The translations under genes were made by a program, and so were the position numbers. Under the pieces are notes generated by a model. It saw only the letters and a list, made by a program, of their open reading frames with translations, was not told the origin of the DNA and searched no databases. From positions 1-64,000 of the forward strand of contig JBKPDY010000004.1 of the NCBI GenBank assembly GCA_046728155.1: a stretch of 64,000 nt of DNA. Reading direction: 5' to 3'. Below are positions 55,188-64,000 of this stretch, in pieces. Every line of letters begins with the position of its first letter. Within the stretch, counting starts at the first letter, position 1. This stretch comes from CAWDLX01 sp046728155 (lineage in GTDB: Bacteria > Actinomycetota > Actinomycetes > Mycobacteriales > Micromonosporaceae).

Positions 55188-56097
55188 GGGTGATCCCCCA
55201 GGCACCCTGCCACGACTCGCCGGGCTCCAGCAGGACCAGGTCGCGGCCAGAGCGGAACGCGTCCGGCGGGCAGGTCATCGGCTCGACCGCCACGGCACGT
55301 CGCTGTCGCTCGGCGGTCAGCGTGTCGCCGGTGAAGACCTGCCACCAGCCGAAGGACTCATCGGCCCAGACGCGCACCGACTGTCCATCTAGTGTGGACA
55401 GTTCAACCGCCGAGCTGCCGTCGGCGTCGCGGATCACGTCGCCGAAGGCCGTGTCCAGCACGGCCGAGCCGATGCGGCGCGGCACGGTGAAGTCGAACTC
55501 ACCACCCGAAACCCGGGCCGCGCCGATCGGCAACAACCGGCCGTCGACGAGCAACCGGTGGCGCGCCGGCACCCGCAGCAACGCATCGTCGACGCTGGCG
55601 CCCGGCGGCAGCAGGTACGGATGGGCGGCGAACCCGAACGGGCAGGGCGTGCCGCCCAGGTTGGTCGCGACGACGTCACAGCGCAGACCGCTCGGCCCGA
55701 CGCTCCACGTCGTGGCATACCGTACCGGCCACGGATACCCCGGCTGCGGTGGCAGGTCGAACCCGACGGTCAGCTGGCCCGGGGTGATGGAGACAACGTG
55801 CCAACGGGCCCAGTTGACCAGGCCATGCATCGCGTTATGGCGGGCAGGTTCGGTCAGGGCGAGCTGGCGTTCCTCGCCGGCGAAACGGTACCGGCCGTCC
55901 CGTATCCGGTTGGGCCACGGGCTGAGCTGTTGGCCGGCGCCACCCGGGCAGACCTCGTCCTTGGTGTACCCGTCAACCACGTCGGAGCCAGCCACCCGGT
56001 ACCGGCGCAGGCCACCGCCGACCTCGACGATCACGGCTCTGTGCTCGCCGGAAGCCACGTTCCACTGCTGGCCTGACGGGATTGAGCCTTCGGACAT
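55174..56097 (-). CDS. Aldose 1-epimerase family protein
   Basis: 307 aa. GalM-like beta-sandwich: GGGLRRYRVAGSDVVDGY, LSPWPNRIRDGRYRFAGEERQL, HNAMHGLVNWARW, GFAAHPYLLPPG (catalytic His) and VAVEPMTCPPDAF (catalytic Glu). It mutarotates aldohexoses or a related sugar. Downstream nitroreductase overlaps. Start ATG 56097 preceded by GAAAGG. Confidence 0.9.
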   Translation of the reverse strand: MSEGSIPSGQQWNVASGEHRAVIVEVGGGLRRYRVAGSDVVDGYTKDEVCPGGAGQQLSPWPNRIRDGRYRFAGEERQLALTEPARHNAMHGLVNWARWHVVSITPGQLTVGFDLPPQPGYPWPVRYATTWSVGPSGLRCDVVATNLGGTPCPFGFAAHPYLLPPGASVDDALLRVPARHRLLVDGRLLPIGAARVSGGEFDFTVPRRIGSAVLDTAFGDVIRDADGSSAVELSTLDGQSVRVWADESFGWWQVFTGDTLTAERQRRAVAVEPMTCPPDAFRSGRDLVLLEPGESWQGAWGITRGAS

Positions 56098-56169
56098 GTG
56101 GCCGCCTTTCACCTCGTACGGTGGCGAGGAGTAAGCCCCGACCCGGACGCATCGCCCGATCAAGCGACC

Positions 56170-57423
56170 CTAGCGGGTCGCCGCTCGCGGTGCGTAGCGG
56201 ACCAGTGCTGGAAACGCGGCGCTCAGCGCCAATGCGACCAGCGCGGCGGCGACCCCGCCGCCGACCCATGAGACGGTCGCCGTGGTCACCGCCGCGGTCG
56301 CGCCCGCGCGTACGTCGCCGAGCCGGGGCCCGCCGGCGACGACGGCGATGAAGACACCCTGCAGCCGGCCCTGGAAGCCATCCGGCGCGTACGTCTGTAC
56401 GATGGTCTGCCGGTAGACCGCACTCACCATGTCGGCGGCCCCGCCCACGGCCAGGAACAGCACGCATAGCCAGAGCGATTCGGCCAACCCGGAAGCTGCG
56501 ACCGCCACGCCCCAGAGCACCACGGCCGCGACCAACGCCATGCCCTGCCGGCGCACCCGGCCGATCCAGCCCGAAGTCAGTCCGGCGATCACCGATCCGA
56601 TCGAGATGGCCGCGTAGAGCCAGCCGACCGATCCCTGCCCGAAGTGTTCGGTCGCCACCTGCGGGAAGAGTGACCGGGGTAGCGCGAGCACCATGGCCGC
56701 GATGTCGATGGCGAACGACAGCAGCAGGACGGGCGAGGTCGCGATGTACACCAGCCCCTCGCGGACGTCGGTCCAGCCGGCGATGCGGGGACCGCCCTCG
56801 ACAACGGTCGCCGGCGGTATCGCCGGTAGCCTGAGTGTCGCCCACAGGGCCACGGTGTAGGCGCCCGCGTCCACGGCGTAGGCGCCGGCGAAGCTGTTCT
56901 GCCGGACCAGCAGGCCAGCCATTAGCGGGCCGAGGACCGCGGCCGCGTTGAACATCGTCGTGTTGAGCGTGTTGGCCGCGGGGATTTCCTCCCGCCCGAC
57001 CAGTCGCGGAATGATCGCGGTCCGGGTCGGCGAGCTGACCGCAAAACCGGTGGCCTGTACGGCGGTGAGGACGAGCAGCAACCCTGGTCTGTCGACATGC
57101 GCCAGTGCCTGCAGCAGCAGTCCGAGGGTGGCGGACCACATGATCAGCGACGACCCGAGCAGCAGGCGGCGCCGGTCAACGCGATCCGAGATCGCGCCGC
57201 CCCACAACGCAAAGATGATCAATGGTACGAGCGCCGCCAGACCGAGCAGCCCCACCCATAGCGAGGAGCGGGTGATGGCGTACATCTGCACCGGCACAGC
57301 GACCGCGGTGAACTGCAGCCCGAAGTTGGCCACGGCGTTGCCGATGAACATGCGACGGTACGGGGTATGTCGAAGTGGCCGGGTGTCGATCGCGTGACGT
57401 CGAAGGAACCCCAGCGTCGTCAT
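56170..57423 (-). CDS. MFS transporter, enterobactin-exporter-like
   Basis: 417 aa with 11-12 helices. N-terminal basic tail, then MFIGNAVANFGLQFTAVAVPVQMYAITRSS and the loop ALWGGAISDRVDRRRLLLGSS of the EntS/MFS_3 type. Such carriers export siderophores or drugs; no siderophore genes are near. ATG 57423 overlaps pdxH stop (ATGA), so it is cotranscribed with pdxH. Confidence 0.88.
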   Translation of the reverse strand: MTTLGFLRRHAIDTRPLRHTPYRRMFIGNAVANFGLQFTAVAVPVQMYAITRSSLWVGLLGLAALVPLIIFALWGGAISDRVDRRRLLLGSSLIMWSATLGLLLQALAHVDRPGLLLVLTAVQATGFAVSSPTRTAIIPRLVGREEIPAANTLNTTMFNAAAVLGPLMAGLLVRQNSFAGAYAVDAGAYTVALWATLRLPAIPPATVVEGGPRIAGWTDVREGLVYIATSPVLLLSFAIDIAAMVLALPRSLFPQVATEHFGQGSVGWLYAAISIGSVIAGLTSGWIGRVRRQGMALVAAVVLWGVAVAASGLAESLWLCVLFLAVGGAADMVSAVYRQTIVQTYAPDGFQGRLQGVFIAVVAGGPRLGDVRAGATAAVTTATVSWVGGGVAAALVALALSAAFPALVRYAPRAATR

Positions 57424-58064
57424 GGAGCTAGCCGCTCCACAACCCACTCCGCCTCGGTCCGGCGGTATCGCAGCCGGTCGTGCAACCTGCCCGACCGGCC
57501 CTGCCAGAACTCGACTGTCTCCGGTTCGACCCGGAAACCTCCCCAGTGCGGAGGTGCCGGAATCTCTCCGTCGCCGAAGCGATCGGCCGCGCGCGTATAC
57601 GCTTCGTCGAGGCTGGCCCGGTCGGGGACGACACGCGACTGCTCGCTCGCCCACGCCCCGAGTTGCGACTCCCGAGGACGGGTGGCGAAGTACGCCTCAG
57701 TCTCGGCCCGCTCGACCCGCGCCACCGGGCCCGCCGCCCGCACCTGGCGGCCGATCGCGTGCCACGGAAACACCAGGCTCGCGTACGGGTTGGCGGCCAG
57801 CTCCCGGCCCTTGGCCGACTCGTAGTTCGTAAAGAACACGAATCCGCGCCCATCGACGACCTTGAGCAGAAGGGTGCGGGCGTTGGGCCGGCCGGTGGGG
57901 TCCGTCGTCGCGACCACCATCGCGTTGGGTTCGGGCACGCCGGCCGCGGTCGCGTCGCTGAACCAGCGGGTGAACTGGCTCAGCCAGTCCGGGGCCAGAT
58001 CGGCTTCGGACAGCCCGGCCAGTGCGTTGCTCTGCCGGATCGCCGCAAGGTCAAGAGCGTTCAT
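57420..58064 (-). CDS. pdxH: Pyridoxamine 5'-phosphate oxidase
   Basis: 214 aa. FMN-binding split barrel: PNAMVVATTDPTGRPNARTLLLKVVDGRGFVFFTNYESAKGRELAANPYASLVFPWHAIGRQVR, the C-terminal dimer motif (EFWQGRSGRLHDRLRY) and WVVERLAP end are all typical. It oxidises pyridoxine or pyridoxamine 5'-phosphate to PLP. ATG 58064 gives the family length; a longer frame to 58226 is a repeat remnant and not family sequence. Confidence 0.
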   Translation of the reverse strand: MNALDLAAIRQSNALAGLSEADLAPDWLSQFTRWFSDATAAGVPEPNAMVVATTDPTGRPNARTLLLKVVDGRGFVFFTNYESAKGRELAANPYASLVFPWHAIGRQVRAAGPVARVERAETEAYFATRPRESQLGAWASEQSRVVPDRASLDEAYTRAADRFGDGEIPAPPHWGGFRVEPETVEFWQGRSGRLHDRLRYRRTEAEWVVERLAP

Positions 58065-58329
58065 GCGCCCATCTAACTCTGCTCTCTGCGCTCGCTCCGC
58101 TCGCGCGTGCCCGCGGCCCCATGGTCGCCGTCTTCCCTCGTCGCTCGCTCCGTTGTCGCTCGACTCCTCGGTCCAGACGACGCCGGGCCGCGGGCGTCGC
58201 GGTGGTGGCCGGCTCGCCACGGTCATTGCCGGACAGGCAAGATAGTTCGGATGACCATCCGCGACCGGTGACGATCCGCCGTCGTGGAGATCGCGGGGCA
58301 GACGTAGACAGAATCGTCAGGAGTGCGAG
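58065..58329. other. Divergent gap with decayed repeat between pdxH and citrate synthase
   Basis: 265 bp. The pdxH side (58080-58175) contains decayed GCGCTCGCTCCGCTCGCGC motifs related to families I and II. The citrate synthase side has AGGAG 6 nt before the ATG at 58330. No coding sequence. Confidence 0.55.
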
Positions 58330-59436
58330 ATGTCCGATTTCAAGCCGGGCCTGGAGGGCGTCATCGCCTTCGAGTCCGAAATCGCCGAACCCGACCGGGA
58401 GGGCGGATCGCTCAGGTACCGCGGCGTCGACATCGAAGATCTCATAGGCCGGGTTTCCTTCGGCAACGTCTGGGCACTCCTCGTCGACGGGCGTTTCGGA
58501 CCTGGTCTCCCACCGGCGGAACCATTCCCGGTGCCGGTCCATTCGGGCGACATCCGGGTGGACGTGCAGTCCGCGGTCGCGATGCTCGCCCCGTACTGGG
58601 GCCTCGGCCAGCTCCTCGACATCTCTGACGACCAGGCCCGCGAGGATCTTGCCCGGGTATCGGTCACGGCGCTCTCCTTCGTCGCGCAGGCGGCGCGCGG
58701 GCTGGGACTTCCGGCAGTACCGCAGAAGGAGATCGACAAGGCCAGCACGATCGTGGAGCGCTTCATGAAGCGTTGGCGGGGCGATCCCGACCCGCGCCAC
58801 ATCAAAGCCGTCGACGCCTACTTCATCTCCGCCGCCGAGCACGGCATGAACGCCTCGACCTTCACCGCCCGCGTGGTCGCCTCGACCGGAGCCGACGTCG
58901 CCGCCTGTATTTCGTCCGGCATCGGGGCACTGTCGGGACCACTGCACGGCGGCGCCCCGCAACGGGTACTGGGCATGATCCAGGCCGTCGAGCGCAGCGG
59001 TGACCCGACCGGGTATGTAAAGGACGCCCTCGACCGGGGCGAGCGCCTGATGGGCTTCGGCCACCGGGTCTACCGCGCCGAGGACCCTCGTGCCCGGGTG
59101 CTGCGGCGTACGGCGAGAGAGCTTGGCGCCCCTCGTTTCGAGGTGGCCGAGGCGCTGGAGAAGGCCGCACTGGAGGAGCTGCACGCTCGTCGGCCCGACC
59201 GGGTTCTGGCCACCAACGTCGAGTTCTGGTCGGCCATCGTGCTCGACTTCGCCGAGGTTCCCGCGCACATGTTCACATCGATGTTCACGTGCGCGCGGGT
59301 GGCGGGCTGGAGCGCCCACATTCTGGAGCAGAAGAAACTCGAGCGGTTGGTCCGTCCATCGGCGATCTACGTTGGTCCCGGTCCCCGCAAGCCGGACCAG
59401 GTCGACGGCTGGTCGGACATTCCGCACGGGGCCTGA
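58330..59436 (+). CDS. Citrate synthase, CitA type
   Basis: 368 aa. GVIAFESEIAEPDREGGSLRYRGVDIEDL is the N-terminal small-type start; GPLHGGAPQRVL (His), GFGHRVYRAEDPRARVLR (His and Arg) and the EFWSAIVLDFAEVPAHMFTSMFTCARVAGWSAHILEQ block with catalytic Asp are intact. It condenses oxaloacetate and acetyl-CoA; a 2-methylcitrate synthase activity is possible. serC follows 36 bp later, as near Rv0884c-Rv0889c. Confidence 0.92.
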   Translation: MSDFKPGLEGVIAFESEIAEPDREGGSLRYRGVDIEDLIGRVSFGNVWALLVDGRFGPGLPPAEPFPVPVHSGDIRVDVQSAVAMLAPYWGLGQLLDISDDQAREDLARVSVTALSFVAQAARGLGLPAVPQKEIDKASTIVERFMKRWRGDPDPRHIKAVDAYFISAAEHGMNASTFTARVVASTGADVAACISSGIGALSGPLHGGAPQRVLGMIQAVERSGDPTGYVKDALDRGERLMGFGHRVYRAEDPRARVLRRTARELGAPRFEVAEALEKAALEELHARRPDRVLATNVEFWSAIVLDFAEVPAHMFTSMFTCARVAGWSAHILEQKKLERLVRPSAIYVGPGPRKPDQVDGWSDIPHGA

Positions 59437-59472
59437 CCGACCGCCATCAATACCGTGAAGGACGAGGACATC

Positions 59473-60603
59473 GTGGCCAACGCTGACACCATTCAGATCC
59501 CGGAGGACATGAAGCCTGTTGACGGCCGATTCGGCAGCGGTCCGAGCAAGGTGAGACCGGAGGCGGTCCAGGCGCTCGCGGGGCTGGCGACCACGTACCT
59601 CGGCACGTCGCACCGGCAGAAGACCGCACGGGACCAGGTGGCCCGCCTCCGCCGTGGCATCGCGGAGCTGTTGCGCGCGCCGGACGGGTACGAGGTGATC
59701 ATCTCCAACGGCGGCACCACGTCATTCTGGGACTCGGCAACGTTCGGCCTGATCCGTGACCGGGCCCAGTTCGCCTCGTTCGGCGAGTTCGGCGCCAAGT
59801 TCGCCAAGGCGGCCGCTGAAGCTCCCTTCCTCGCCGCTCCGTCGGTTCTCAACGCCCTGGCCGGTCAGGCCGCAAGGCACACGGCCGAGCCGGGCGTCGA
59901 CGCGTACGCGAGCCCGCACAACGAGACCTCGACCGGGGTGATGGTACCGGTCCAGCGGGTCGAGGGAGCCGACGGCGGCTCGCTGGTCCTGACCGACGCG
60001 ACATCGGCCGCTGGCGCCGTCGACGTCGACCTGAACCAGACCGACGTGTACTACTTCGCGCCGCAGAAGGCGTTCGGCTCCGACGGCGGGCTGTGGCTCG
60101 CGGTGATGTCACCGGCCGCACTGGCCCGCATCGACGAGATCCATGCCAGCAAGCGCTGGGTGCCGGCCTTCCTCGACCTGGCCATCGCCGTCGAGCAGAG
60201 CCGGCTGGAGCAGACGTACAACACGCCGGCGCTCGCCACGATCTTCCTGGCGGCCGAACAGACGGACTGGATGCTGGCGAACGGTGGCCTCGCCTGGGCG
60301 GCCAAGCGCAGCGCTGAGAGCGCCGCGATCCTGTACGGGTGGGCGGAGCGCTCGCCGGTGGCGTTCCCGTTCGTCACCGATCCGGCGCTGCGCTCGCTGG
60401 CGGTGGCCACGATCGACTTCGAGCCATCGGTCGATGCCGCGGCTCTGGCGCGGATCCTGCGGGCGAACGGCATCCTCGATACCGATCCGTACCGCAAGCT
60501 CGGCCGCAATCAACTGCGTGTCGCCCTCTTCCCCACGATCGACCCGTCGGATGTTGAGTCGCTCACCGGGTGCATCGACTACGTCCTCGAGCGGATGCTC
60601 TGA
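59473..60603 (+). CDS. serC: Phosphoserine aminotransferase
   Basis: 376 aa. MANADTIQIPEDMKP, DGRFGSGPSKVRPE, SNGGTTSFWDSATFGL and YFAPQKAFGSDGGLW (PLP lysine) are the actinobacterial SerC blocks. It makes phosphoserine from 3-phosphohydroxypyruvate. GTG 59473 is preferred over 59455. Confidence 0.95.
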   Translation: MANADTIQIPEDMKPVDGRFGSGPSKVRPEAVQALAGLATTYLGTSHRQKTARDQVARLRRGIAELLRAPDGYEVIISNGGTTSFWDSATFGLIRDRAQFASFGEFGAKFAKAAAEAPFLAAPSVLNALAGQAARHTAEPGVDAYASPHNETSTGVMVPVQRVEGADGGSLVLTDATSAAGAVDVDLNQTDVYYFAPQKAFGSDGGLWLAVMSPAALARIDEIHASKRWVPAFLDLAIAVEQSRLEQTYNTPALATIFLAAEQTDWMLANGGLAWAAKRSAESAAILYGWAERSPVAFPFVTDPALRSLAVATIDFEPSVDAAALARILRANGILDTDPYRKLGRNQLRVALFPTIDPSDVESLTGCIDYVLERML

Positions 60604-60607
60604 CCGG

Positions 60608-61105
60608 TCAGGCCACGACCGGACTGCGCCGCTCGAGGAGCAGCACGTCGCGCCAGCGTCCCCGGTGCCGGCCCATGCGCTCACGCGTGCCGACGACCCG
60701 GAAGCCGAGCTTCTGGTGCAGCGCAACGCCCGCGACGTTCTCCGGGAACACGTGCGCTTGAAGCGTCCAGAGGCCCTGCCCCTCCGTCGCCGAGATCAGC
60801 CGGGTCAGCAGCAGGGTGCCGACGCCACGGCCCTGGGAGTCGGCGCGCACAAACGTGTGACACTCGACGATGCCGGCGTACTCGCGCCGGTCGGAGAACT
60901 TGGACAGCGCCGACCAGCCCAGCAACTTGTTCGCGTCGTCGACCGCGACAAGCCGGTGGGCCGGCAGGTGGGCGCGCCCCCACTCGCTCCACGTCGGCAC
61001 GTTCGTCTCGAAGGTCGCGTCCGGGCCCTTGATCGCCTCCGCATAGATCGCGAGGACCTTCATGCTGTCCTTCGATTCCAGCGCCCGCACAGTGACCGCC
61101 ACCAT
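60608..61105 (-). CDS. GNAT acetyltransferase, phosphinothricin acetyltransferase-like
   Basis: 165 aa. AIYAEAIKGPDATFETNVPTWSEW and HTFVRADSQGRGVGTLLLTRLI (acetyl-CoA loop Q/R-x-x-G-x-G/A) with LHQKLGFRVVGTRERMGRHRGRWRDVLLLER. The PAT/MddA subfamily acetylates methionine derivatives or phosphinothricin; the substrate is unknown. GGAGG is 2 nt before the ATG. It converges with serC and is divergent from sepH. Confidence 0.88.
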   Translation of the reverse strand: MVAVTVRALESKDSMKVLAIYAEAIKGPDATFETNVPTWSEWGRAHLPAHRLVAVDDANKLLGWSALSKFSDRREYAGIVECHTFVRADSQGRGVGTLLLTRLISATEGQGLWTLQAHVFPENVAGVALHQKLGFRVVGTRERMGRHRGRWRDVLLLERRSPVVA

Positions 61106-61276
61106 CGCCTCCTCCGCCGGTTGACACCCTAGCCAGGGTTACGCGCTGGACGGGGCCTGGGTGAATCGTCCGTGTTCGGCGTGCCGATCTCCCATTGCCG
61201 TCCACATGCGCGTACCGTGTCGCAGAGCGCCGCCTCGCCGGCGCGTGACTGGTCGTTGACGAAAGGCATCCTCAGC

Positions 61277-62293
61277 ATGCGGCCCGTACGCTTCGTCGCC
61301 CTCTCCGAGGATGGCCAGGCGCTGGTGCTCGCCGATGAGGTCGGCCGGCTGCTCACGCTCCCGATCGACGACAGGGTGTCCACGCTGCTTCGGCCGGACC
61401 GCCCGGCGGCGCCGGCGCAGTTCGGGCCGGACAACGGCACGTCGCTCGCCCCTCGTGATATCCAGGCGCGCATCCGCTCGGGCGAGTCGGCCGATGACGT
61501 GGCCCGCATCGCCGGGGTTCCGGTGGACCGGGTGCTGCGCTACGCCGGTCCGGTACTGCAGGAGCGGGCCATGCTCGCCCAGCACGCCCGACGGACCCGG
61601 CTGCGCACATCCGACAAGGGCGCCACGCTGGCCGAAGTGGTCGACGCACGGCTCAGCCAGCATGGCGTCGACATGGAGAAGATCTCCTGGGACGCCTATC
61701 GCCGCGATGACGGGACCTGGCGGATCATCGCCACCTGGCCGTCGGGAAAGGCCAACGCGACCGCGGTCTGGGAGCTGGACAAGGCCCGCCAGTCCGTCGC
61801 GCCGCAGGACGACATGGCCCACTACCTCTGCGGAGCACCGACCGGAGCCGAAACGCAGCGGGGCCACGAGGTAGGCACGCCTCGGCCGGAGCCGACCCGC
61901 AGCGGGCACGAACTGATGATCACCGGGCGCGAGCCGGCTCGCCCGATGCGCGATCCCATCCGAGCCGGCCGGGACGCCCTGCTCGCCTCCCTCGAACGTC
62001 CACTGGGGACCCCGAGCGGCGGGACCCGCGGTCTGGACCCGATCCTGCCCGCCACCTCGGTCGCATCCGCGGCGGCAAGTGGCGAGGTGCCCCGTCGCCG
62101 ATCGGCCGGTCGTTCGGCCATGCTCGAGGACGAGCGGGAGAACGCGATCGACGTGCCGGCCGTACCTTCGCTCGCGGTGCTGCGTCCCAGGCGTACCGCA
62201 CCGGACGGCTCCGTCAGCGACCGCCCGGTCAAGCGTGGTCCCAGCTGGGATGACGTCCTCTTCGGTGCGGCGCCGACGGCCAAGGACGCCTGA
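61277..62293 (+). CDS. sepH: Septation protein SepH
   Basis: 338 aa. DUF3071 domain at 1-170: MRPVRFVALSEDGQALVLAD, APRDIQARIRSGESADDVAR with a helix-turn-helix-like segment, and WDAYRRDDGTWRIIATWPSG; the C-terminal 170 residues are disordered and end in SWDDVLFG. SepH of Streptomyces stimulates FtsZ assembly through the N-terminal domain. It is near serC-citA, as Rv0883c. GAAAGG precedes the ATG. Confidence 0.92.
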   Translation: MRPVRFVALSEDGQALVLADEVGRLLTLPIDDRVSTLLRPDRPAAPAQFGPDNGTSLAPRDIQARIRSGESADDVARIAGVPVDRVLRYAGPVLQERAMLAQHARRTRLRTSDKGATLAEVVDARLSQHGVDMEKISWDAYRRDDGTWRIIATWPSGKANATAVWELDKARQSVAPQDDMAHYLCGAPTGAETQRGHEVGTPRPEPTRSGHELMITGREPARPMRDPIRAGRDALLASLERPLGTPSGGTRGLDPILPATSVASAAASGEVPRRRSAGRSAMLEDERENAIDVPAVPSLAVLRPRRTAPDGSVSDRPVKRGPSWDDVLFGAAPTAKDA

Positions 62294-62317
62294 GCGACGC
62301 CAGGCTAGGTTTGGGGC

Positions 62318-63304
62318 ATGGAGTACACGAATCTCGGCCGTACCGGCCTGTCCGTCAGCCGCCTATGCCTCGGAACGATGAACTTCGGTCCACAAACGAC
62401 AGAGCCGGACAGCTTCGCGATCATGGACCGCGCTCGGGAACACGGAATCAACCTCTTCGACACCGCCAACGTCTACGGCTGGAAGATGGGCGAGGGTGTC
62501 ACCGAGCAGATCGTCGGTCGCTGGTTCGCCCAGGGCGGCGATCGCCGTGACCAGGTCGTCCTCGCCACGAAGGTGTACGGCAAGATGGGAGACGGCCCGA
62601 ATGACCAGGGCCTCTCGGCCCGGCACATCATCGCGGCGTGCAACGGGTCACTGCGCCGGCTGCAAACCGACTACATCGACCTCTATCAGATGCATCACGT
62701 CTCCCGGCAGACCCCGTGGGCGGAGATCTGGCAGGCGATGGAGACCCTCGTCGCGCAGGGCAAGGTTCTCTACGTAGGTTCGTCGAACTTCGCCGGCTGG
62801 CATCTCGCCGCAGCCCAGGAATCGGCGGCCCGCCGCCAGTTCCTCGGCCTCGTCTCCGAGCAATGCATCTACAACCTGCTCACCCGGTACGTCGAACTCG
62901 AGGTGATCCCGGCAGCTCAGGAGTACGGCATTGGAATCATCCCGTGGTCTCCCTTGCATGGCGGCCTGCTGTCGGGGGCATTGAAGAAGCTCGCGGAGGG
63001 AAGCGCGCACCGTACCGGCACAGGGCGTGCGTCGGAGTCGTTGGATGCCAACCGGGCGGCCATCGAGGGGTATGAGAAGCTCTGTGCCGACCTCGGCGAG
63101 GAACCGTCGAATGTGGCGTTGGCGTGGCTGCTGTCGCGCCAAGGCGTGACCGCACCGATCGTCGGGCCGCGAACGATCGAGCAGCTTGACAGGGCCCAGC
63201 GTGCCGTCGAACTGACGCTGAGTGGGGAGACGCTCGCCTCGCTCGACCGCCTGTTCCCCCCGGTGGGCGCCGGCGGTCCCGGCCCCGAAGCGTGGGCCTG
63301 GTAA
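62318..63304 (+). CDS. Aldo/keto reductase
   Basis: 328 aa. TIM-barrel AKR: GTMNFG, NLFDTANVYGWKMGE (Asp, Tyr of the tetrad), VVLATKVYGKMG (Lys), YIDLYQMHHVSRQTP (His), VGSSNFAGWH, IGIIPWSPLHGGLLSG, and TAPIVGPRTIEQL at the NADPH site. Potassium-channel-beta/YhdN-like subgroup. Physiological substrate unknown. 25 bp after sepH. Confidence 0.93.
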   Translation: MEYTNLGRTGLSVSRLCLGTMNFGPQTTEPDSFAIMDRAREHGINLFDTANVYGWKMGEGVTEQIVGRWFAQGGDRRDQVVLATKVYGKMGDGPNDQGLSARHIIAACNGSLRRLQTDYIDLYQMHHVSRQTPWAEIWQAMETLVAQGKVLYVGSSNFAGWHLAAAQESAARRQFLGLVSEQCIYNLLTRYVELEVIPAAQEYGIGIIPWSPLHGGLLSGALKKLAEGSAHRTGTGRASESLDANRAAIEGYEKLCADLGEEPSNVALAWLLSRQGVTAPIVGPRTIEQLDRAQRAVELTLSGETLASLDRLFPPVGAGGPGPEAWAW

Positions 63305-63342
63305 CACACGACGCCCCCCGGGCGGTGCGCGACCGTCCCGGG

Positions 63343-63963
63343 TCACGGCGGCGTCGCGCGCCGGCTCGGTCGGGTGGGCAGGGCGGTCGCGTGGAGTGTG
63401 GTGTACACCGGGTGCGGCCCAAGCTTGCTGGCAACCAGATGCATATCCTCGACAGTCCACTCAGGACCAACGTAACGCTCGAGTCTCTCGACATCCCGCG
63501 ACAGAAGCGCTGCCTCGACCCGTGTGCCCGGTCGGGCGATTGTCAGGTGCGGCCGGAAACCCTTGGCATCAAACGGTAACCGGTGCCGCCGCAGCTCCCC
63601 CCGGACGGCTGAGGCAAGTCTCCGAAGATCGGCCACATCTCCTCCGATGCCGGCCCAGAGGATCGTGAATCCGCCGCGGCCGAACGTCCCGCCACCGGCG
63701 AACCTGATGGTGGGTGGCGCTCCGCCGTACGCGAGTGCGGCGGCATCGAGGGCCTCGCCCGCCTGGTCGATTCGTCCGACCTTGACATCGCCGAGGAAGG
63801 CCAGCGTGATGTGCCAACGATCACGCCCGGCGAGGCGGGTCGACCGGCCGGGGACGTTCGCGCGGGCGACCTCGAGCCCGTCGACCAGCGCGCCGAGGTC
63901 GGCTGCCGCCGCCGGCGACGGGTCCACGCAGACGAAGAGCCTGCGGGCCTCGGCTTCGTTCAC
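63343..63963 (-). CDS. thpR: RNA 2',3'-cyclic phosphodiesterase ThpR (LigT-like)
   Basis: 206 aa, 2H phosphoesterase. The two HxT/S motifs are HITL (H51-T53) and HLTI (H139-T141), framed by RLFVCVDPSP and GFRPHLTIARP. It opens 2',3'-cyclic phosphates on RNA; a role in tRNA repair is not established for bacteria. Start GTG 63963 near the window edge. Converges with the aldo/keto reductase gene. Confidence 0.92.
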   Translation of the reverse strand: MNEAEARRLFVCVDPSPAAAADLGALVDGLEVARANVPGRSTRLAGRDRWHITLAFLGDVKVGRIDQAGEALDAAALAYGGAPPTIRFAGGGTFGRGGFTILWAGIGGDVADLRRLASAVRGELRRHRLPFDAKGFRPHLTIARPGTRVEAALLSRDVERLERYVGPEWTVEDMHLVASKLGPHPVYTTLHATALPTRPSRRATPP

Positions 63964-64000
63964 TGGGTACTGGCCGCCAGAACCTGGCGGAACCGGTTGA

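Noticed and set aside
58065..58226. N-terminal extension of PdxH by 54 residues
   Set aside because: Extension is decayed repeat sequence rich in Arg/Gly; PdxH family starts at the internal ATG 58064. The pdxH call itself is secure; its listed confidence of 0.0 in the feature table is a slip and should be read as about 0.95.

Overview
The window reads as a chromosomal stretch of a high-GC actinomycete, most likely Micromonosporaceae. The basis is the GC-rich, GC3-biased coding sequence with frequent GTG starts, two mycothiol biosynthesis genes (mshA, mshD), the actinobacterial small ribosomal protein bS22, SepH, GlnR, SenX3/RegX3 and LmeA. Family-level placement is inference; actinobacterial origin is firm. 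Genes are dense and mostly in ordinary order. I see no rRNA, tRNA, CRISPR array, prophage or intact insertion sequence.

Layout. (1) 1-0.5 kb: a type II toxin-antitoxin pair, the toxin cut by the window edge. (2) 0.5-27 kb: a long block whose order matches, as I recall it, the mycobacterial Rv0482-Rv0502 neighbourhood: acyltransferase, NAD epimerase, bS22, excisionase-type HTH, sugar-phosphate isomerase-like protein, Ppx, a cysteine-rich protein, regX3-senX3, phoU with a PHO-box-like repeat, phosphoglycerate mutase, YbjN, mshA, SDR, murB. A MacAB-like efflux system with a membrane-anchored metalloprotease, proline dehydrogenase, an MFS carrier, a PMT-like glycosyltransferase and a DUF559 nuclease-like gene are interspersed. 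(3) 27-33 kb: a mycothiol-dependent-isomerase-like gene and a purine catabolic operon in which an 8-oxoguanine deaminase-like gene sits between the xanthine dehydrogenase FeS and Mo subunit genes. (4) 33-37.3 kb: macro-domain protein, CysZ/EI24 membrane protein, AlaX, a hydrolase, DUF2516, an HbhA-like coiled-coil protein with a tandem-repeat basic tail, and an XRE regulator (Rv0474-0476 order). (5) 37.6-51 kb: asparaginase II, BKACE, YgfZ, Fur-family regulator, PabC-like lyase, nitrobindin, DsrE, DUF1416-rhodanese behind a cysteine-rich leader peptide, LmeA, GlnR, mshD (Rv0811-0819-like order). (6) 51-64 kb: GT2 protein, acyl-CoA dehydrogenase, nitroreductase, aldose epimerase, MFS carrier, pdxH, citrate synthase, serC, sepH, aldo/keto reductase and ThpR.

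The most unusual feature is a set of short repeats lying almost only in gaps between genes and oriented with the downstream gene. Each contains a start codon, an arginine/glutamate-rich 16-44 codon reading frame, usually an internal GGAGG near its end, and a stop that overlaps the next start as ATGA or GTGA. Family I (peptide starting MTEPTASEHRRA, with an EERSERGGE motif) is at 1.6-1.8, 5.6, 35.0, 43.4-43.9 and 54.1 kb. Family II (MSARRRALSEPPQLANG and relatives) is at 8.7-8.9 and 12.8-13.0 kb. They look like portable translational couplers. Two further repeated signals are a palindrome with core CCACWGTGG, found in genes and gaps, and several small genes easily missed by gene callers: bS22 (33 aa), a Cys-rich leader (25 aa) and a 34-aa membrane peptide coupled to the nitrobindin gene.
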